A stretch of 64,000 bases of DNA. It comes from Pseudomonas veronii. GTDB lineage: Bacteria > Pseudomonadota > Gammaproteobacteria > Pseudomonadales > Pseudomonadaceae. This document shows positions 1 through 7,627 of the stretch, in pieces. The translations under genes and the position numbers were made by a program. The stretch covers positions 1 to 64,000 of the forward strand of contig NZ_JYLL01000015.1 in assembly GCF_001439695.1 (NCBI RefSeq), in the 5' to 3' direction. A model generated the notes under the pieces. That model searched no databases. It saw only the letters and a list, made by a program, of their open reading frames with translations, and was not told the DNA's origin. The stretch's first letter is position 1. Each line of letters opens with the position of its first letter.

Positions 1-290
1 CAATAACAGAGCAGCAAAGGTCACCGAAGGGCCGAAAAACCACTCAATGTGGTGAGTAGGTTCTTCAGGGGTGGTCGTGTCTGAGTTCAGGCGAGCTGAA
101 AATCCGACTTTTTCAACAGAATCGGCCTGAAGCAGGCATTCAAGCTTCCTAATCCGACCAGTCGTCCGCGCCGTGACTGTATCGGGCTTCGGCAGTTCAC
201 AGCGCCATTGCGTGGATCGCAATAATAAAGCAGGCGCCAGTGGCCGTCTCGTGAGGCTGGCCGCTGACGCAAGCTTGAGTTGCATGGCAG
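1..290. other. Left flank without a confident gene
   Basis: No reading frame here has recognisable domains or a convincing ribosome site. A 61-codon frame on the minus strand (87-272) resembles no family I know and is treated as chance. The stretch lies downstream of the HEPN gene and presumably belongs to the same integrated element, whose left end is outside the window. Confidence 0.5.
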
Positions 291-938
291 TTACGCGAGA
301 TAAAGTTCCTTCGTCAGGAATTCATCTGTGGTGCTGATGAAATCCTCTAAGACAAGGTTGACTGCATCAAAGATCTTCCCCAGCTCACCATTCTTGATCC
401 CCTTGCCGGCGTCAGAGAGGGAGAGCTCTCCATGAGCGATCTTGTTTCTCTTGTTTTTGACGGTCAGCACGTGTTGAGTTATTCCTCGAAACTGAGGTGG
501 CTTCATACCATACTCATCGGCTATCTCGCCTAATCGCCTCGCATCCAGGTTTCCAGAAAATATGGTCTTCCTGTTGAGGAAGTCATGAATCGATGGAAAA
601 CGAAGGTCTTCAGCCAGGATCTTTTGCTTCATGGCTTCTACCTTCGATGCGTCCTTCAAGTCGGCTGATCGGCCTTTTCCGAAGCTATACTCCAACATGC
701 GTTTCTGAAGCTTTTCCGTAAGTTCGCTGTACTTCCGAAGTCCAAGCCGGTAGTGTACTTTCTCAAGTGTGGCGTAGGCCGTAGCTTCGATGTTGTTATA
801 CAGTGCCACGAAAAAGCTCGCCTTTAGGACAACGACCACCTCAATTTTCCCCCGCTGATCCGACACTTCCTCAATGTGGGTAAACAGTCGGTTGATCGAG
901 ACGTTGCGTTCAAGGAGGTCTGACGTAACTCCTTTCAT
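291..938 (-). CDS. HEPN-domain protein (MAE_28990/MAE_18760-like), putative RNase
   Basis: A 215-residue mostly helical protein with the HEPN signature R-x4-H at about residues 164-169 (RNKIAH) and a following GE. HEPN proteins of this family are predicted metal-independent RNases that act as toxins or in phage defence. The chosen ATG at 938 lies 4 bp past the stop of the upstream DUF262 gene; the longer frame would need a TTG at 965 inside that gene. The tight spacing implies one transcript with the DUF262 gene, a pairing I recall seeing in many bacterial genomes. The role as an RNase is inferred from the motif only; an antitoxin-like or structural role is possible. Confidence 0.72.
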   Translation of the reverse strand: MKGVTSDLLERNVSINRLFTHIEEVSDQRGKIEVVVVLKASFFVALYNNIEATAYATLEKVHYRLGLRKYSELTEKLQKRMLEYSFGKGRSADLKDASKVEAMKQKILAEDLRFPSIHDFLNRKTIFSGNLDARRLGEIADEYGMKPPQFRGITQHVLTVKNKRNKIAHGELSLSDAGKGIKNGELGKIFDAVNLVLEDFISTTDEFLTKELYLA

Positions 939-942
939 GACC

Positions 943-2010
943 CTAGGCCCTGACCGAAAGGGCAAGAATGCGGTCTTTGATATGGTTGATGCGCTTATTC
1001 AAGTTTTCCGAGGAGTGCGTGCGATATTGACCGGTTACTGACTTGTTGAAGTCTCGATCCTGCAGGAAGTATCGCACATCAATTTTCTTCGGAAGCTTGA
1101 GGTTGGGGGCTTCCTCAAGTGCGAGATGGCACCCAACGGAAACTGCTTCGAAGAAAATGCGGGATACTTCTTTTCCTGCACTTTTTGAGAACCCAAATTC
1201 AAAGTTTTCTGTCACGAAATCGATCATGCGGTTAAAGATAAACAGTTTGTGTTGCTCTTCCTCTTTGCTGAAAGTTTCACGCTTCCCATCCATGTAATCG
1301 TCCAGCGCTTTGCTAACACTTCTCGAGAAATCAGCGTACTTAGGGCGCATATCGATGAGGGCGAAGAATCTCAGGACAAGTTCTTCATGCTCTTGGCGAT
1401 TTTTCACGGTTTTAGAGAGGATGATGGAATCGCGGAATTCTTGATTGGTCGCGCATTTTATGTAAATAAAATCTGTGAAAGGCCCGCGATAAATACCTTT
1501 CCGGGTTTCCATATTACGGAGGATGTCGCTGCCCTTGTTGATACGCTCAAAGAGGTCGTTCTTAACTTCCTCAGTAGCATTTTCAGAAAGAACTATTACG
1601 GTGATGGTCATGTTGTTGAATTTGCGTTTCCTCGAAACGTCAAAATCATCATATGACATACCGTTGAGTTTGGTGACCTTTTCCAGGCTTTCCAGTGTCA
1701 GCTCGTTACTTAGGAAGGCGCTCAGAGTTCTTACGCGCTGCGAGCCATCCACAATCTCGAGGCGGCCATCTTTGTTTTCTGCTACAAAGATAGGCGGAAT
1801 GGGTAGGCCAAGGACGATCGACTCGATCAGTCGAGATTGTCGTGATGTGTCCCAGACAAAATCTCGCTGGTAGTCTGGTACAAATATCTCGTTCTCATTT
1901 TCATCAATCTTTTCTAAGTACTTTTTAACAAGAATTTCGATAGTAAAATCTTTACTATCATAAGCTACGGCTTTTTTTAGTTCAATTATCTGATCTTCAA
2001 CGTCGTTCAT
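943..2010 (-). CDS. DUF262 (ParB/GmrSD-like) domain protein
   Basis: A 355-residue protein with an N-terminal DUF262 domain: YQRDFVW at about residues 47-53 and DGSQR at 88-92, in place of the usual DGQQR. DUF262 belongs to the ParB/sulfiredoxin-like nuclease fold and is found in GmrSD and other modification-sensing restriction systems. The C-terminal half is helical with no recognised nuclease motif, so it is not a full GmrSD. The start at 2010 is preceded by AAGGA with good spacing; the alternative upstream TTG lacks this. It is first in a two-gene operon with the HEPN gene, so together they may form a sensor-effector pair. Function in defence is inferred from family and location. Confidence 0.75.
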   Translation of the reverse strand: MNDVEDQIIELKKAVAYDSKDFTIEILVKKYLEKIDENENEIFVPDYQRDFVWDTSRQSRLIESIVLGLPIPPIFVAENKDGRLEIVDGSQRVRTLSAFLSNELTLESLEKVTKLNGMSYDDFDVSRKRKFNNMTITVIVLSENATEEVKNDLFERINKGSDILRNMETRKGIYRGPFTDFIYIKCATNQEFRDSIILSKTVKNRQEHEELVLRFFALIDMRPKYADFSRSVSKALDDYMDGKRETFSKEEEQHKLFIFNRMIDFVTENFEFGFSKSAGKEVSRIFFEAVSVGCHLALEEAPNLKLPKKIDVRYFLQDRDFNKSVTGQYRTHSSENLNKRINHIKDRILALSVRA

Positions 2011-2402
2011 CACGCATCCTTGGTCATGGAGAGTCACACTTGCCGAGCTTGAAGATATCAAATAGCCATATCGCCGTCGAGTATGCAGCGGACAATTAGC
2101 TTTTTCAGAAGAGGTATCTATCTGTGACGCATCGGCTTCGAGGTTTTTCTTTGAGGCGAAGTTAATTTCCTACGGATTCCTAGGCGCCACGACCGGCTGC
2201 TGTGGGTCGGGTGTCGCCGGTCGCGACAGACAAAAGTCGACCCAAAGCGGACTTTTCCAAGCAATTGTTACTCAGCCGCACGCAAGATCTTACGAAAAGC
2301 GTTGGTAACTTTCCGTGCAGCGGCTTGAGGCAGGGTGCCCCCTTCGCCAATCAGGAAATTGAAAAGCTTTTGGAGGCAGGATTGATCGGAGCGCCAATTA
2401 TG
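2011..2402. other. Intergenic region between DUF262 gene and retron RT gene
   Basis: About 390 bp that should hold the promoter of the DUF262-HEPN operon and the end of the retron operon. Around 2205-2260 there is a GC-rich phrase with GTCGCGACAG and CCCAAAGCGGAC. A related module in the opposite orientation occurs at about 5325-5350 (CCGCTTTTGGCCGATTGC), so it may be a dispersed intergenic repeat. A 100-codon plus-strand frame (2202-2504) runs into the RT gene and has no known domain; I do not call it. Confidence 0.4.
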
Positions 2403-3455
2403 CTAATTCCAAGGCAGATCAGAAGCATCATCGAATGTCTTTTCAGTAGCGGCGGGGTTGTCCGGCACGTGCTCGGGAAGGGGCGAGCTGGATCTTTTGA
2501 ATGATTTGTTGAATTCAATGGCTGCGGGCAGATTGCTGGGATCAAGGTAAGCCGCCTCTCCGAGCAATCCGCCCAGTTTGTATTCCAGCTCCTTTCTTGT
2601 TAGACCGTAATTGTTTTTGCCGGTGGCAATAGCTGCTTTAATTAGTCGAATTTTCCTGTACCGTGCGTTAGGCACACGAATAGCTCCCGAGTGGACGACG
2701 ACGCCTGTGATGTGTGCTGGTTTACCATTTTGGAAAAGTTTAGTTTTATTGCTGGCGACTATATGTCCATATGCGGCTATAGCCCTCTCAACTTGCCACA
2801 GAAAAGATTCGCTAATTTTTTCTCCGGAAAATGTGAGATCATCGACGTAACATGTAAATGTTAGATTGTGCGCATGAGCCAACTTGCTTAGGTCGTCGAA
2901 GAGATTTTTATTCGCGTAAAAAGACATCAACGGGCTGAGCGGGCTTCCAGTGGGCAGGCAGTTATCGACTGTCACTAGGTCAGCATACATATTAGCAACG
3001 TCTCCTGGCGCCTTGAGATCGTTATTGAACAAATTGAAAACTTTTGATTTCGATGTGGAGCCAAAGAAATTTCGTATATCTAAAGTCGCGACGCATTTTT
3101 TGTGAAGGTGTTCTTCCGCGTTCCTTTTGTAAGACGTTCCCTTTAATGCGAATTGCATATATTCAGGCACACGAACACAGCGAAGGAGTTTCAAGATACG
3201 TTCATGAATGGCCAGAAGTCGAGGCGCTGGTTTTTGTACCAACCTTGATTTGGGTGGCTTTCCAGCTTTAAAAGGATCAGGTTCTGGTATCAATTCAAAT
3301 TGACGGTAATCACCAATGCAATCTTTAAGAGCGCCAATTTCAACGGAGAATAATGATGCGAGCTTCAATTTTGTTGAGGTGTTATACAAAGCGCTTTGAG
3401 ATATGTCGTAAGACTTACGCTCTCGCCTAACTGCCTTTTCTCGCTTTTGCCTCAT
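2403..3455 (-). CDS. Retron-type reverse transcriptase
   Basis: A 350-residue reverse transcriptase. Visible motifs are the retron-specific NAxxH (NAEEH, residues 112-116), the first catalytic Asp in LDIRNFF (about 125-131), LPTGSPLSP (167-175), the YVDD active site (203-206) and an ITG at about 249-251, corresponding to the VTG motif of retron enzymes. Retron RTs copy part of an adjacent structured RNA into DNA that stays linked to RNA, and known retrons act in phage defence. The ATG at 3455 has GGAG upstream and overlaps the end of the XRE gene by 29 bp, implying translational coupling. With XRE and the structured region upstream it resembles the retron class with an HTH partner (type VI in published classifications); the subtype is my inference. 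Confidence 0.9.
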   Translation of the reverse strand: MRQKREKAVRRERKSYDISQSALYNTSTKLKLASLFSVEIGALKDCIGDYRQFELIPEPDPFKAGKPPKSRLVQKPAPRLLAIHERILKLLRCVRVPEYMQFALKGTSYKRNAEEHLHKKCVATLDIRNFFGSTSKSKVFNLFNNDLKAPGDVANMYADLVTVDNCLPTGSPLSPLMSFYANKNLFDDLSKLAHAHNLTFTCYVDDLTFSGEKISESFLWQVERAIAAYGHIVASNKTKLFQNGKPAHITGVVVHSGAIRVPNARYRKIRLIKAAIATGKNNYGLTRKELEYKLGGLLGEAAYLDPSNLPAAIEFNKSFKRSSSPLPEHVPDNPAATEKTFDDASDLPWN

Positions 3456-3738
3456 TTTTATTCTCCACCCATTCCAATATGTTTATTACTTTTTTGGCAA
3501 TGCTGGTTCTCAGCTTAGTTGTTGGCTTGGGGGCATCCATACTTTCGGAGAAAAAGAGTATAGAGGACAAAGGTATCTCAAAATATTCGCTGTATTTGGT
3601 TAATATATCAATTGTGGGTTGCTTTTTTCCAGACTCTATTTCTGACAAATAAGAATTTGAGATGCCAAGTTTTTTACAAAGCTCAGTCTGAGATAAGTCG
3701 TGGTAGGTTCGAATCAAACGCAGTGCCTGGTTCAACAT
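3427..3738 (-). CDS. XRE-family HTH protein of the retron operon
   Basis: A 103-residue protein with an N-terminal Cro/CI-type helix-turn-helix, residues ~12-60, containing LSQTELCKKLG and SYLSEIESGKKQP. A short helical tail ends in basic residues. The start at 3738 is chosen because AAAGGAG sits at ideal distance; the longer frame has no such signal. It precedes and overlaps the RT gene. In retrons with an HTH partner this protein is considered part of the defence system, as effector or regulator; in this locus it could simply repress the operon. No enzymatic domain is visible. Confidence 0.85.
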   Translation of the reverse strand: MLNQALRLIRTYHDLSQTELCKKLGISNSYLSEIESGKKQPTIDILTKYSEYFEIPLSSILFFSESMDAPKPTTKLRTSIAKKVINILEWVENKNEAKARKGS

Positions 3739-3778
3739 TATCGGGCTCCTTTGAGTGACAACAGCGGGGGTAAGGCAG

Positions 3779-3943
3779 TTAGAATAAGTCACGTAAGTTT
3801 TCCGAGAGCTTAGGCCAGTGCTTGTCGACCAGGGATAACGCCAGCCCGATCCAACGTACAGCACTCATAACGACCTTCAGCCACTTCACCTTACGTTGTT
3901 TCTTTACTGCCGAGCGTCGCTTGGCGGGTTTATCAATTTTCAT
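3779..3943 (-). CDS. Small basic/hydrophobic protein in the retron operon
   Basis: A 54-residue frame with ATG at 3943 and GAGG eight bases upstream. Residues 1-20 are strongly basic (KRRSAVKKQRKVK), followed by a short amphipathic or membrane-like stretch (VVMSAVRWIGLALSLV) and a charged tail. It sits between the structured RNA region and the XRE gene, same strand, 40 bp before the XRE start. The pattern would suit a membrane-active toxin or an RNA-binding peptide. I recognise no family. It is easy to miss because a longer overlapping frame hides the true start. Coding status rests on ribosome site, position and composition. Confidence 0.55.
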   Translation of the reverse strand: MKIDKPAKRRSAVKKQRKVKWLKVVMSAVRWIGLALSLVDKHWPKLSENLRDLF

Positions 3944-3954
3944 CTTTTTGTCCT

Positions 3955-4192
3955 CGTTGCCCTCTCGGAATTGAGAGGTCTCGCGTGCAACTGGACTGAA
4001 AATTGGAGCAAGCAACACTTTTCCCCCCTTCTGAGCACCTGCTTCCGTCTCGCGCGGAAGCAGTATCCCTTCGCGGCCCGTGGCCAGTGGCCAGTGGTGC
4101 TGAGGCTCCGGAGCGCGTGGGGAAGGGTTAGAGGCGAACCTCCACAGGGCCGAGGCCCCCACATCTGCGAGGTAATCTCCCTACCGCAGATG
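3955..4192 (-). ncRNA. Candidate retron msr-msd RNA (structured region)
   Basis: On the retron strand this stretch can fold into a series of hairpins. A 5' hairpin has arms 4162-4169 and 4185-4192 (CATCTGCG/CGCAGATG), extended by GTA/TAC. A GAGG-TTCG-CCTC tetraloop hairpin lies at 4131-4142. A long nested hairpin pairs 4021-4026 with 4119-4124 and 4034-4039 with 4096-4101, with a perfect inner stem 4040-4047/4055-4062. A 6-bp hairpin (CCTCTC/GAGAGG) lies at 3961-3978. The order, short stems then one long stem, just upstream of an RT operon, is what a retron msr-msd looks like. I could not define the a1/a2 ends or the branching G, so the boundaries are approximate. Confidence 0.55.
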
Positions 4193-4193
4193 C

Positions 4194-4222
4194 AGGCTAT
4201 GCCTGATCGAGCAGAATGTCAA
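4194..4222 (-). promoter_or_regulatory. Predicted promoter for the retron RNA/operon
   Basis: Reading the minus strand, a perfect -35 box TTGACA (4222-4217) is followed after 17 bases by TAGCCT (4199-4194), a weak -10 match. Transcription would start close to the first hairpin of the candidate retron RNA, which supports the strand assignment. Confidence 0.45.
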
Positions 4223-4347
4223 AAAATAAATTCGCTATGAGCGAAATCTTTTATTTGACTGAGCGCCGTTCGGCGCTGGAGTAGGATGGTCGGTCAACCG
4301 GCCGGGATTGACAATGGCCGCCTATCAGGTAGGGGCTTGTTGACCGA
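4218..4347. repeat. Cluster of inverted repeats between retron and divergent gene
   Basis: Three inverted repeats follow each other: an AT-rich imperfect hairpin 4218-4259 (arms GTCAAA.../...TTTGAC with an inner TTCGC/GCGAA), a perfect AGCGCCG-TT-CGGCGCT hairpin 4262-4277, and TCGGTCAAC at ~4290-4298 facing GTTGACCGA at ~4339-4347. The first overlaps the predicted retron -35 box, so it could be an operator for the XRE protein. The others could be a terminator or the leader of the divergent gene at 4431. Confidence 0.5.
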
Positions 4348-4430
4348 TCAGCGCGGCCCCGGCCAAATTCGATTGCATCATAGAAAGCCTTGGCATTTAA
4401 ATGGGCGATCTACAGACAGGGAGTCGATCT

Positions 4431-5279
4431 ATGTTCAATTTGCTTGTGATGGCAAACGGTTGGAACGGTCGGCGCGACGAGATGCCGCTTGGGCGTATCT
4501 ACATCGACCAGACATTAGGGGCTCAGTGGAAAATCGGGGACCTCCCCAATTTTGATCTCATGAGGAAATTACCCGCGATTTTTTCCCCGGAGAACTCCCG
4601 GTTCGAAGCTGATCAGGTTTCCCGTGTAGGAGAAATCACTGGCACGCGGTTGCAAGGCAACAATGTCGTGGTCGAGTATCGCTACGATCCTGACATTCCC
4701 CCTATCCCGTTGGGTGATTTGACCACACTCGCTCCTGCCCTGGGGATCCAGATCCCACGAAGGGGATTTGGTCCGTTTGAGCACAGTCATTGGTCGATCA
4801 AGGACGCTGATCTGTTCAAAGTGCTGTTGACGGAGTGGCGGCAGCCCGCTCGCCAACCAACAGTCTTTCAGCTAGCTACGCCTCAACGCGTTCGCCCCGA
4901 TTTGCTATCTGCAATGATGCCTTTCGCGGGATTTGGGCCTGTCTGGGAAGTTATTCAACGAGCGGCAACTGCGAATGGGATGGATAGTGGCCGTGCCGAC
5001 AATAGATGGGATCACCCGGCAATTATCCAGGACGTTGTCGCTCTGATTGACGAAGCTGCGATAGTGATTTGTGACTGCACCGGGAAGAATGCCAACGTCT
5101 TCTATGAGATGGGGATTGCCCATTCCTATGGCAAGGAAGTGATCATCATTACCCAAAACCCAGCTGATATACCATTCGATATTGCGCACCTCCGCCACAT
5201 AAGGTATCTCGGGAATGACCAAGGCTTAGCGCAACTTGAGGCGGAATTAACTGCAAGAATCCGGGCTCTCAGGGCGTGA
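4431..5279 (+). CDS. Protein with C-terminal nucleoside deoxyribosyltransferase/TIR-like domain
   Basis: A 282-residue protein. The N-terminal ~140 residues form an unnamed domain ending in HWSIKDADLFKVLL, a phrase I associate with proteins carrying this C-terminal fold. The C-terminal domain (about 145-282) has CDCTGKNANVFYEMG with the likely catalytic Glu at ~226, then GIAHSYGKEVIII and DIPFDIAHLRHIRY, as in NDT-like and TIR-like NAD- or nucleotide-cleaving domains. ATG 4431 is favoured over 4401 because AGGGAG lies 7 bases upstream. The gene is divergent from the retron operon across the structured region. NDT-like proteins are the effectors of some retrons such as Ec86, so a link is plausible but unproven; it may be an independent defence gene. 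Confidence 0.7.
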   Translation: MFNLLVMANGWNGRRDEMPLGRIYIDQTLGAQWKIGDLPNFDLMRKLPAIFSPENSRFEADQVSRVGEITGTRLQGNNVVVEYRYDPDIPPIPLGDLTTLAPALGIQIPRRGFGPFEHSHWSIKDADLFKVLLTEWRQPARQPTVFQLATPQRVRPDLLSAMMPFAGFGPVWEVIQRAATANGMDSGRADNRWDHPAIIQDVVALIDEAAIVICDCTGKNANVFYEMGIAHSYGKEVIIITQNPADIPFDIAHLRHIRYLGNDQGLAQLEAELTARIRALRA

Positions 5280-5369
5280 TATTCACTATATGCGATGCCG
5301 AAGCATTGTGCGGCAGAATGTGAGAGACCGCTTTTGGCCGATTGCTGCCTTCCACAGCATGATCACCGG

Positions 5370-5708
5370 TCAGCAATCAACAAACCAGTTGTAAAAATGG
5401 TATCCCGCAGTAACCGACACAGCACATGTACCAAGCGTCAATAGAGACCACTGTCCTTCGACACCAAGCCACCACTGCACCTTGAACAGAAGAGCTCCCA
5501 CCAATACGCAGGCCAGAACACCAAGAGCTAGGCCTACCAACGCGAACAGCCGAGCCCCTAAAGCTGGACTTCCGCCGTGCCAGTTCTCACTCAGGCAAAA
5601 GGGGCAATGATTGGACGAAGGCGAATACCCCCAGAAACCACGGCTATATGACGGTCTCGGAACCATCGCTTTGCCACAGTTGTGGCAGGTAACAATCGAG
5701 TGTCTCAT
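5370..5708 (-). CDS. Small zinc-ribbon membrane protein
   Basis: A 112-residue protein beginning MRHSIVTCHNCGK. Two cysteine pairs (CHNC near residue 8 and CPFC near 36) form a zinc ribbon. Two hydrophobic segments follow (about residues 55-80 and 85-105). ATG 5708 is chosen for the GAGG six bases upstream; the longer frame has no ribosome site. It is convergent with the NDT-like gene and probably cargo of the same element. I do not recognise a named family, and function is unknown. Confidence 0.6.
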   Translation of the reverse strand: MRHSIVTCHNCGKAMVPRPSYSRGFWGYSPSSNHCPFCLSENWHGGSPALGARLFALVGLALGVLACVLVGALLFKVQWWLGVEGQWSLLTLGTCAVSVTAGYHFYNWFVDC

Positions 5709-6049
5709 GCCGCACCTCAGCTCAAATCGTCTTAGATGAGCCCATGGTGCGCTGCCGCGGAAAAAACCCAACTGCGTGACCTGACATCTACCCAGCAACC
5801 GGTCTGAGCTGGGCATCAAACCCTTCTGGCCAGCTAACCGAGGTTGTGCTGTACACGACCGACTCTATTAAATGCTCCCGGTGGTTGAATGGCCTCGCCC
5901 GGTCGCAAACGAGATTCAGGACGCCAGTTCAACTCCTTAAGTAGCCGCTCATCGGAAATACGTGCACGGGGGCATTTATGGGGGCACTTAATAATTAATC
6001 TTTAAATAAACTCTTTTAAAACAATAACTTATGTATAAATCTTTAATCC
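5709..6049. other. AT-rich junction DNA before the first att repeat
   Basis: No gene is seen. The last ~70 bp (about 5985-6047) are markedly AT-rich, in contrast to the flanks. They do not match the tmRNA T-arm that should precede the CCCCGGCTCCACCA end. This indicates a junction between two elements rather than an intact ssrA gene. Confidence 0.5.
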
Positions 6050-6101
6050 CCCCGGCTCCACCACTTCATCATCTAAAGACGTCCACGGACGTCTTTTTTT
6101 G
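6050..6101 (+). repeat. Attachment-site direct repeat, copy 1 (ssrA 3'-end type)
   Basis: Begins CCCCGGCTCCACCA, the typical 3' end of tmRNA, and continues through a terminator hairpin. The same ~50 bp recurs at 20951-21000 with one deleted base and two substitutions, and weaker similarity extends a further ~50 bp. An integrase follows on the same strand. This is the standard layout of elements inserted in ssrA; the complete ssrA is not in the window and should lie to the left. Confidence 0.75.
6075..6100 (+). terminator. Rho-independent terminator inside the att repeat
   Basis: Perfect 9-bp stem AAAGACGTC/GACGTCTTT (6075-6083 and 6088-6096) with a CACG loop, running into a tract of seven T. 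It is probably carried over from the tmRNA gene end as part of the recombination target. Confidence 0.75.
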
Positions 6102-6172
6102 TGCCTGAAATTCAGTGAAATCAAGGACCTCAGGGCCATTGGCTTCCGTAGAAGAATTTAGAGTTCCAGGCG

Positions 6173-6230
6173 TTTTGGTATCCCATTTGGTATCCCGGCC
6201 CCACCGGTGCTATTTTTGGGATACCAAAAC
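6173..6230. promoter_or_regulatory. GGTATCCC repeats in the integrase promoter region
   Basis: Two direct copies of TTTGGTATCCC (6174-6184 and 6186-6196) and an inverted copy GGGATACCAAA (6218-6228) lie 20-75 bp upstream of the integrase start. They may be arm-type integrase sites or operators of an excisionase or repressor. A degraded version (TTTTTGGAACACCAA) precedes the integrase remnant near 21100. Confidence 0.5.
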
Positions 6231-6249
6231 GGTGTCGGAGGTAGCTCTC

Positions 6250-7506
6250 ATGCCTACTAATGCAACCCGCCTCTCAGACCGCCAACTCAAGGCAGTCAAG
6301 GCAACAGGGAAAGACTTCGTTCTCACTGACGGCGACGGCCTTCAACTCAGGGTCAGAGCCAGTGGCTCGATGATATGGAATTTCAACTATCGCGAGCCGG
6401 TAACCAAAAACCGCCTCAATATGGCTCTGGGCCCTTACCCGGCTCTCTCGTTGGCGAACGCCAGAAAGAAAGCTCAAGAAGCACGTGAACTACTGGCGCA
6501 AGGCATTGATCCCAAGGCTCACCGCGATGAGCTCAGGCAAGCCAAGCTGGCGAAGACCGAACACACATTCGAGAAGGTGGCCACCGCCTGGTTCGAACTG
6601 AAAAAACACTCCGTCACAACGGCCTACGCCGAAGACATCTGGCGCTCACTCACGCTGCATGTTTTCCCCAGCCTCAAAGCCGCACCCCTTGCAGACATCA
6701 CCGCCCCCATGATCATCAAGCTCCTACGGCCGATCGAGGCCAAAGGCAGCCTGGAGACGGTCAAGCGACTTTCCCAACGTCTCAACGAAATCATGGCCTA
6801 CGGCGTCAACTGCGGGCTGATCTTTGCGAACCCGCTCAGTGGAATTCGGGCAGCCTTCAAGAAACCGCAAAAACAAAACATGGCGGCACTTCCTCCCGAA
6901 GAACTACCCGACCTTATGCTGGCGATTGCCAACGCCAGTATCAAACGCATCACCCGCTGCCTGATCGAATGGCAACTGCACACTATGACCCGCCCTGCCG
7001 AGGCTGCCGGGACGACCTGGGCAGAAATAGATTTCGAGAAACGCATCTGGACCATCCCAAAGGAGCGCATGAAAAAACGCCGTGCGCACCCCATCCCCCT
7101 AAGCGACCAGACGCTCGCGCTGCTAGAGACACTCAAGCCCTACAGCGGCCACCGGGAACATGTATTTCCGGCCGACCGAAATCCGCGTACCCACGCAAAC
7201 AGCCAGACCGCGAACATGGCATTAAAGCGTATGGGCTTCCAGGATCGGTTGGTCAGCCACGGCCTGCGATCAATGGCCAGCACCATCCTCAACGAACATG
7301 GATGGGACCCGGAGTTGATTGAAGTCGCACTCGCCCATGTCGACAAAGACGAAGTCCGAAGCGCGTACAACCGAGCGGACTACATCGAGCGAAGACGCCC
7401 GATGATGACTTGGTGGAGCGAGTACATTCAAAAAGCCGCCACCGGCAATTTGTCGGTGACGGCCATTCATGAAAACACAAACGGGAACGTCATCCCGTTT
7501 CGTTAA
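6250..7506 (+). CDS. P4-type tyrosine integrase
   Basis: A 418-residue integrase with the N-terminal DUF4102 domain (RLSDRQLKAVK, then LTDGDGLQLRV), a central core-binding domain and a C-terminal catalytic domain. Catalytic candidates are the Arg in TRPAEA, HGLR, the His in ALAHV and the Tyr in AYNRADY. It would insert and excise the element bounded by the two att repeats. ATG 6250 is preceded by GGAGG at good spacing; the frame extends upstream without a ribosome site. Integrases of this family commonly use tRNA or tmRNA genes, matching the att repeat just upstream. Confidence 0.93.
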   Translation: MPTNATRLSDRQLKAVKATGKDFVLTDGDGLQLRVRASGSMIWNFNYREPVTKNRLNMALGPYPALSLANARKKAQEARELLAQGIDPKAHRDELRQAKLAKTEHTFEKVATAWFELKKHSVTTAYAEDIWRSLTLHVFPSLKAAPLADITAPMIIKLLRPIEAKGSLETVKRLSQRLNEIMAYGVNCGLIFANPLSGIRAAFKKPQKQNMAALPPEELPDLMLAIANASIKRITRCLIEWQLHTMTRPAEAAGTTWAEIDFEKRIWTIPKERMKKRRAHPIPLSDQTLALLETLKPYSGHREHVFPADRNPRTHANSQTANMALKRMGFQDRLVSHGLRSMASTILNEHGWDPELIEVALAHVDKDEVRSAYNRADYIERRRPMMTWWSEYIQKAATGNLSVTAIHENTNGNVIPFR

Positions 7507-7518
7507 TCAGTTCCTGCT

Positions 7519-7588
7519 GGCGACAGCGGCGACACTGGCGACAACCCACGTATTTAGCGGTCCTTCGTAGGGCGACAACGTGGCGACA
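7519..7588. repeat. GGCGACA direct repeats (cluster 1)
   Basis: GGCGACA occurs at 7519, 7528 and 7537 with exact 9-bp periodicity, then at 7571 and 7582, followed by an inverted GTCGCCAC. The same heptamer in the opposite orientation forms a second cluster at 9832-9913, on the other side of the DUF3987 gene. Confidence 0.6.
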
Positions 7589-7627
7589 GTCGCCACCATC
7601 TGCATCGCCCATAAGCTTTTAAGGCAC

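Noticed and set aside
2202..2504. A 100-codon plus-strand frame next to the retron RT
   Set aside because: It overlaps the 3' end of the RT gene on the other strand and has no known domain; weak evidence only.
3940..4240. Frames on both strands (for example 3896-4240 plus and 3940-4164 minus) through the structured region
   Set aside because: They run across strong hairpins, lack ribosome sites and recognisable domains; the region is better explained as RNA plus the 54-aa gene.
6050..6101. Intact tmRNA (ssrA) gene at the first att repeat
   Set aside because: Only the 3' end sequence is present; the preceding DNA is AT-rich and does not form the T-arm or the tag frame.
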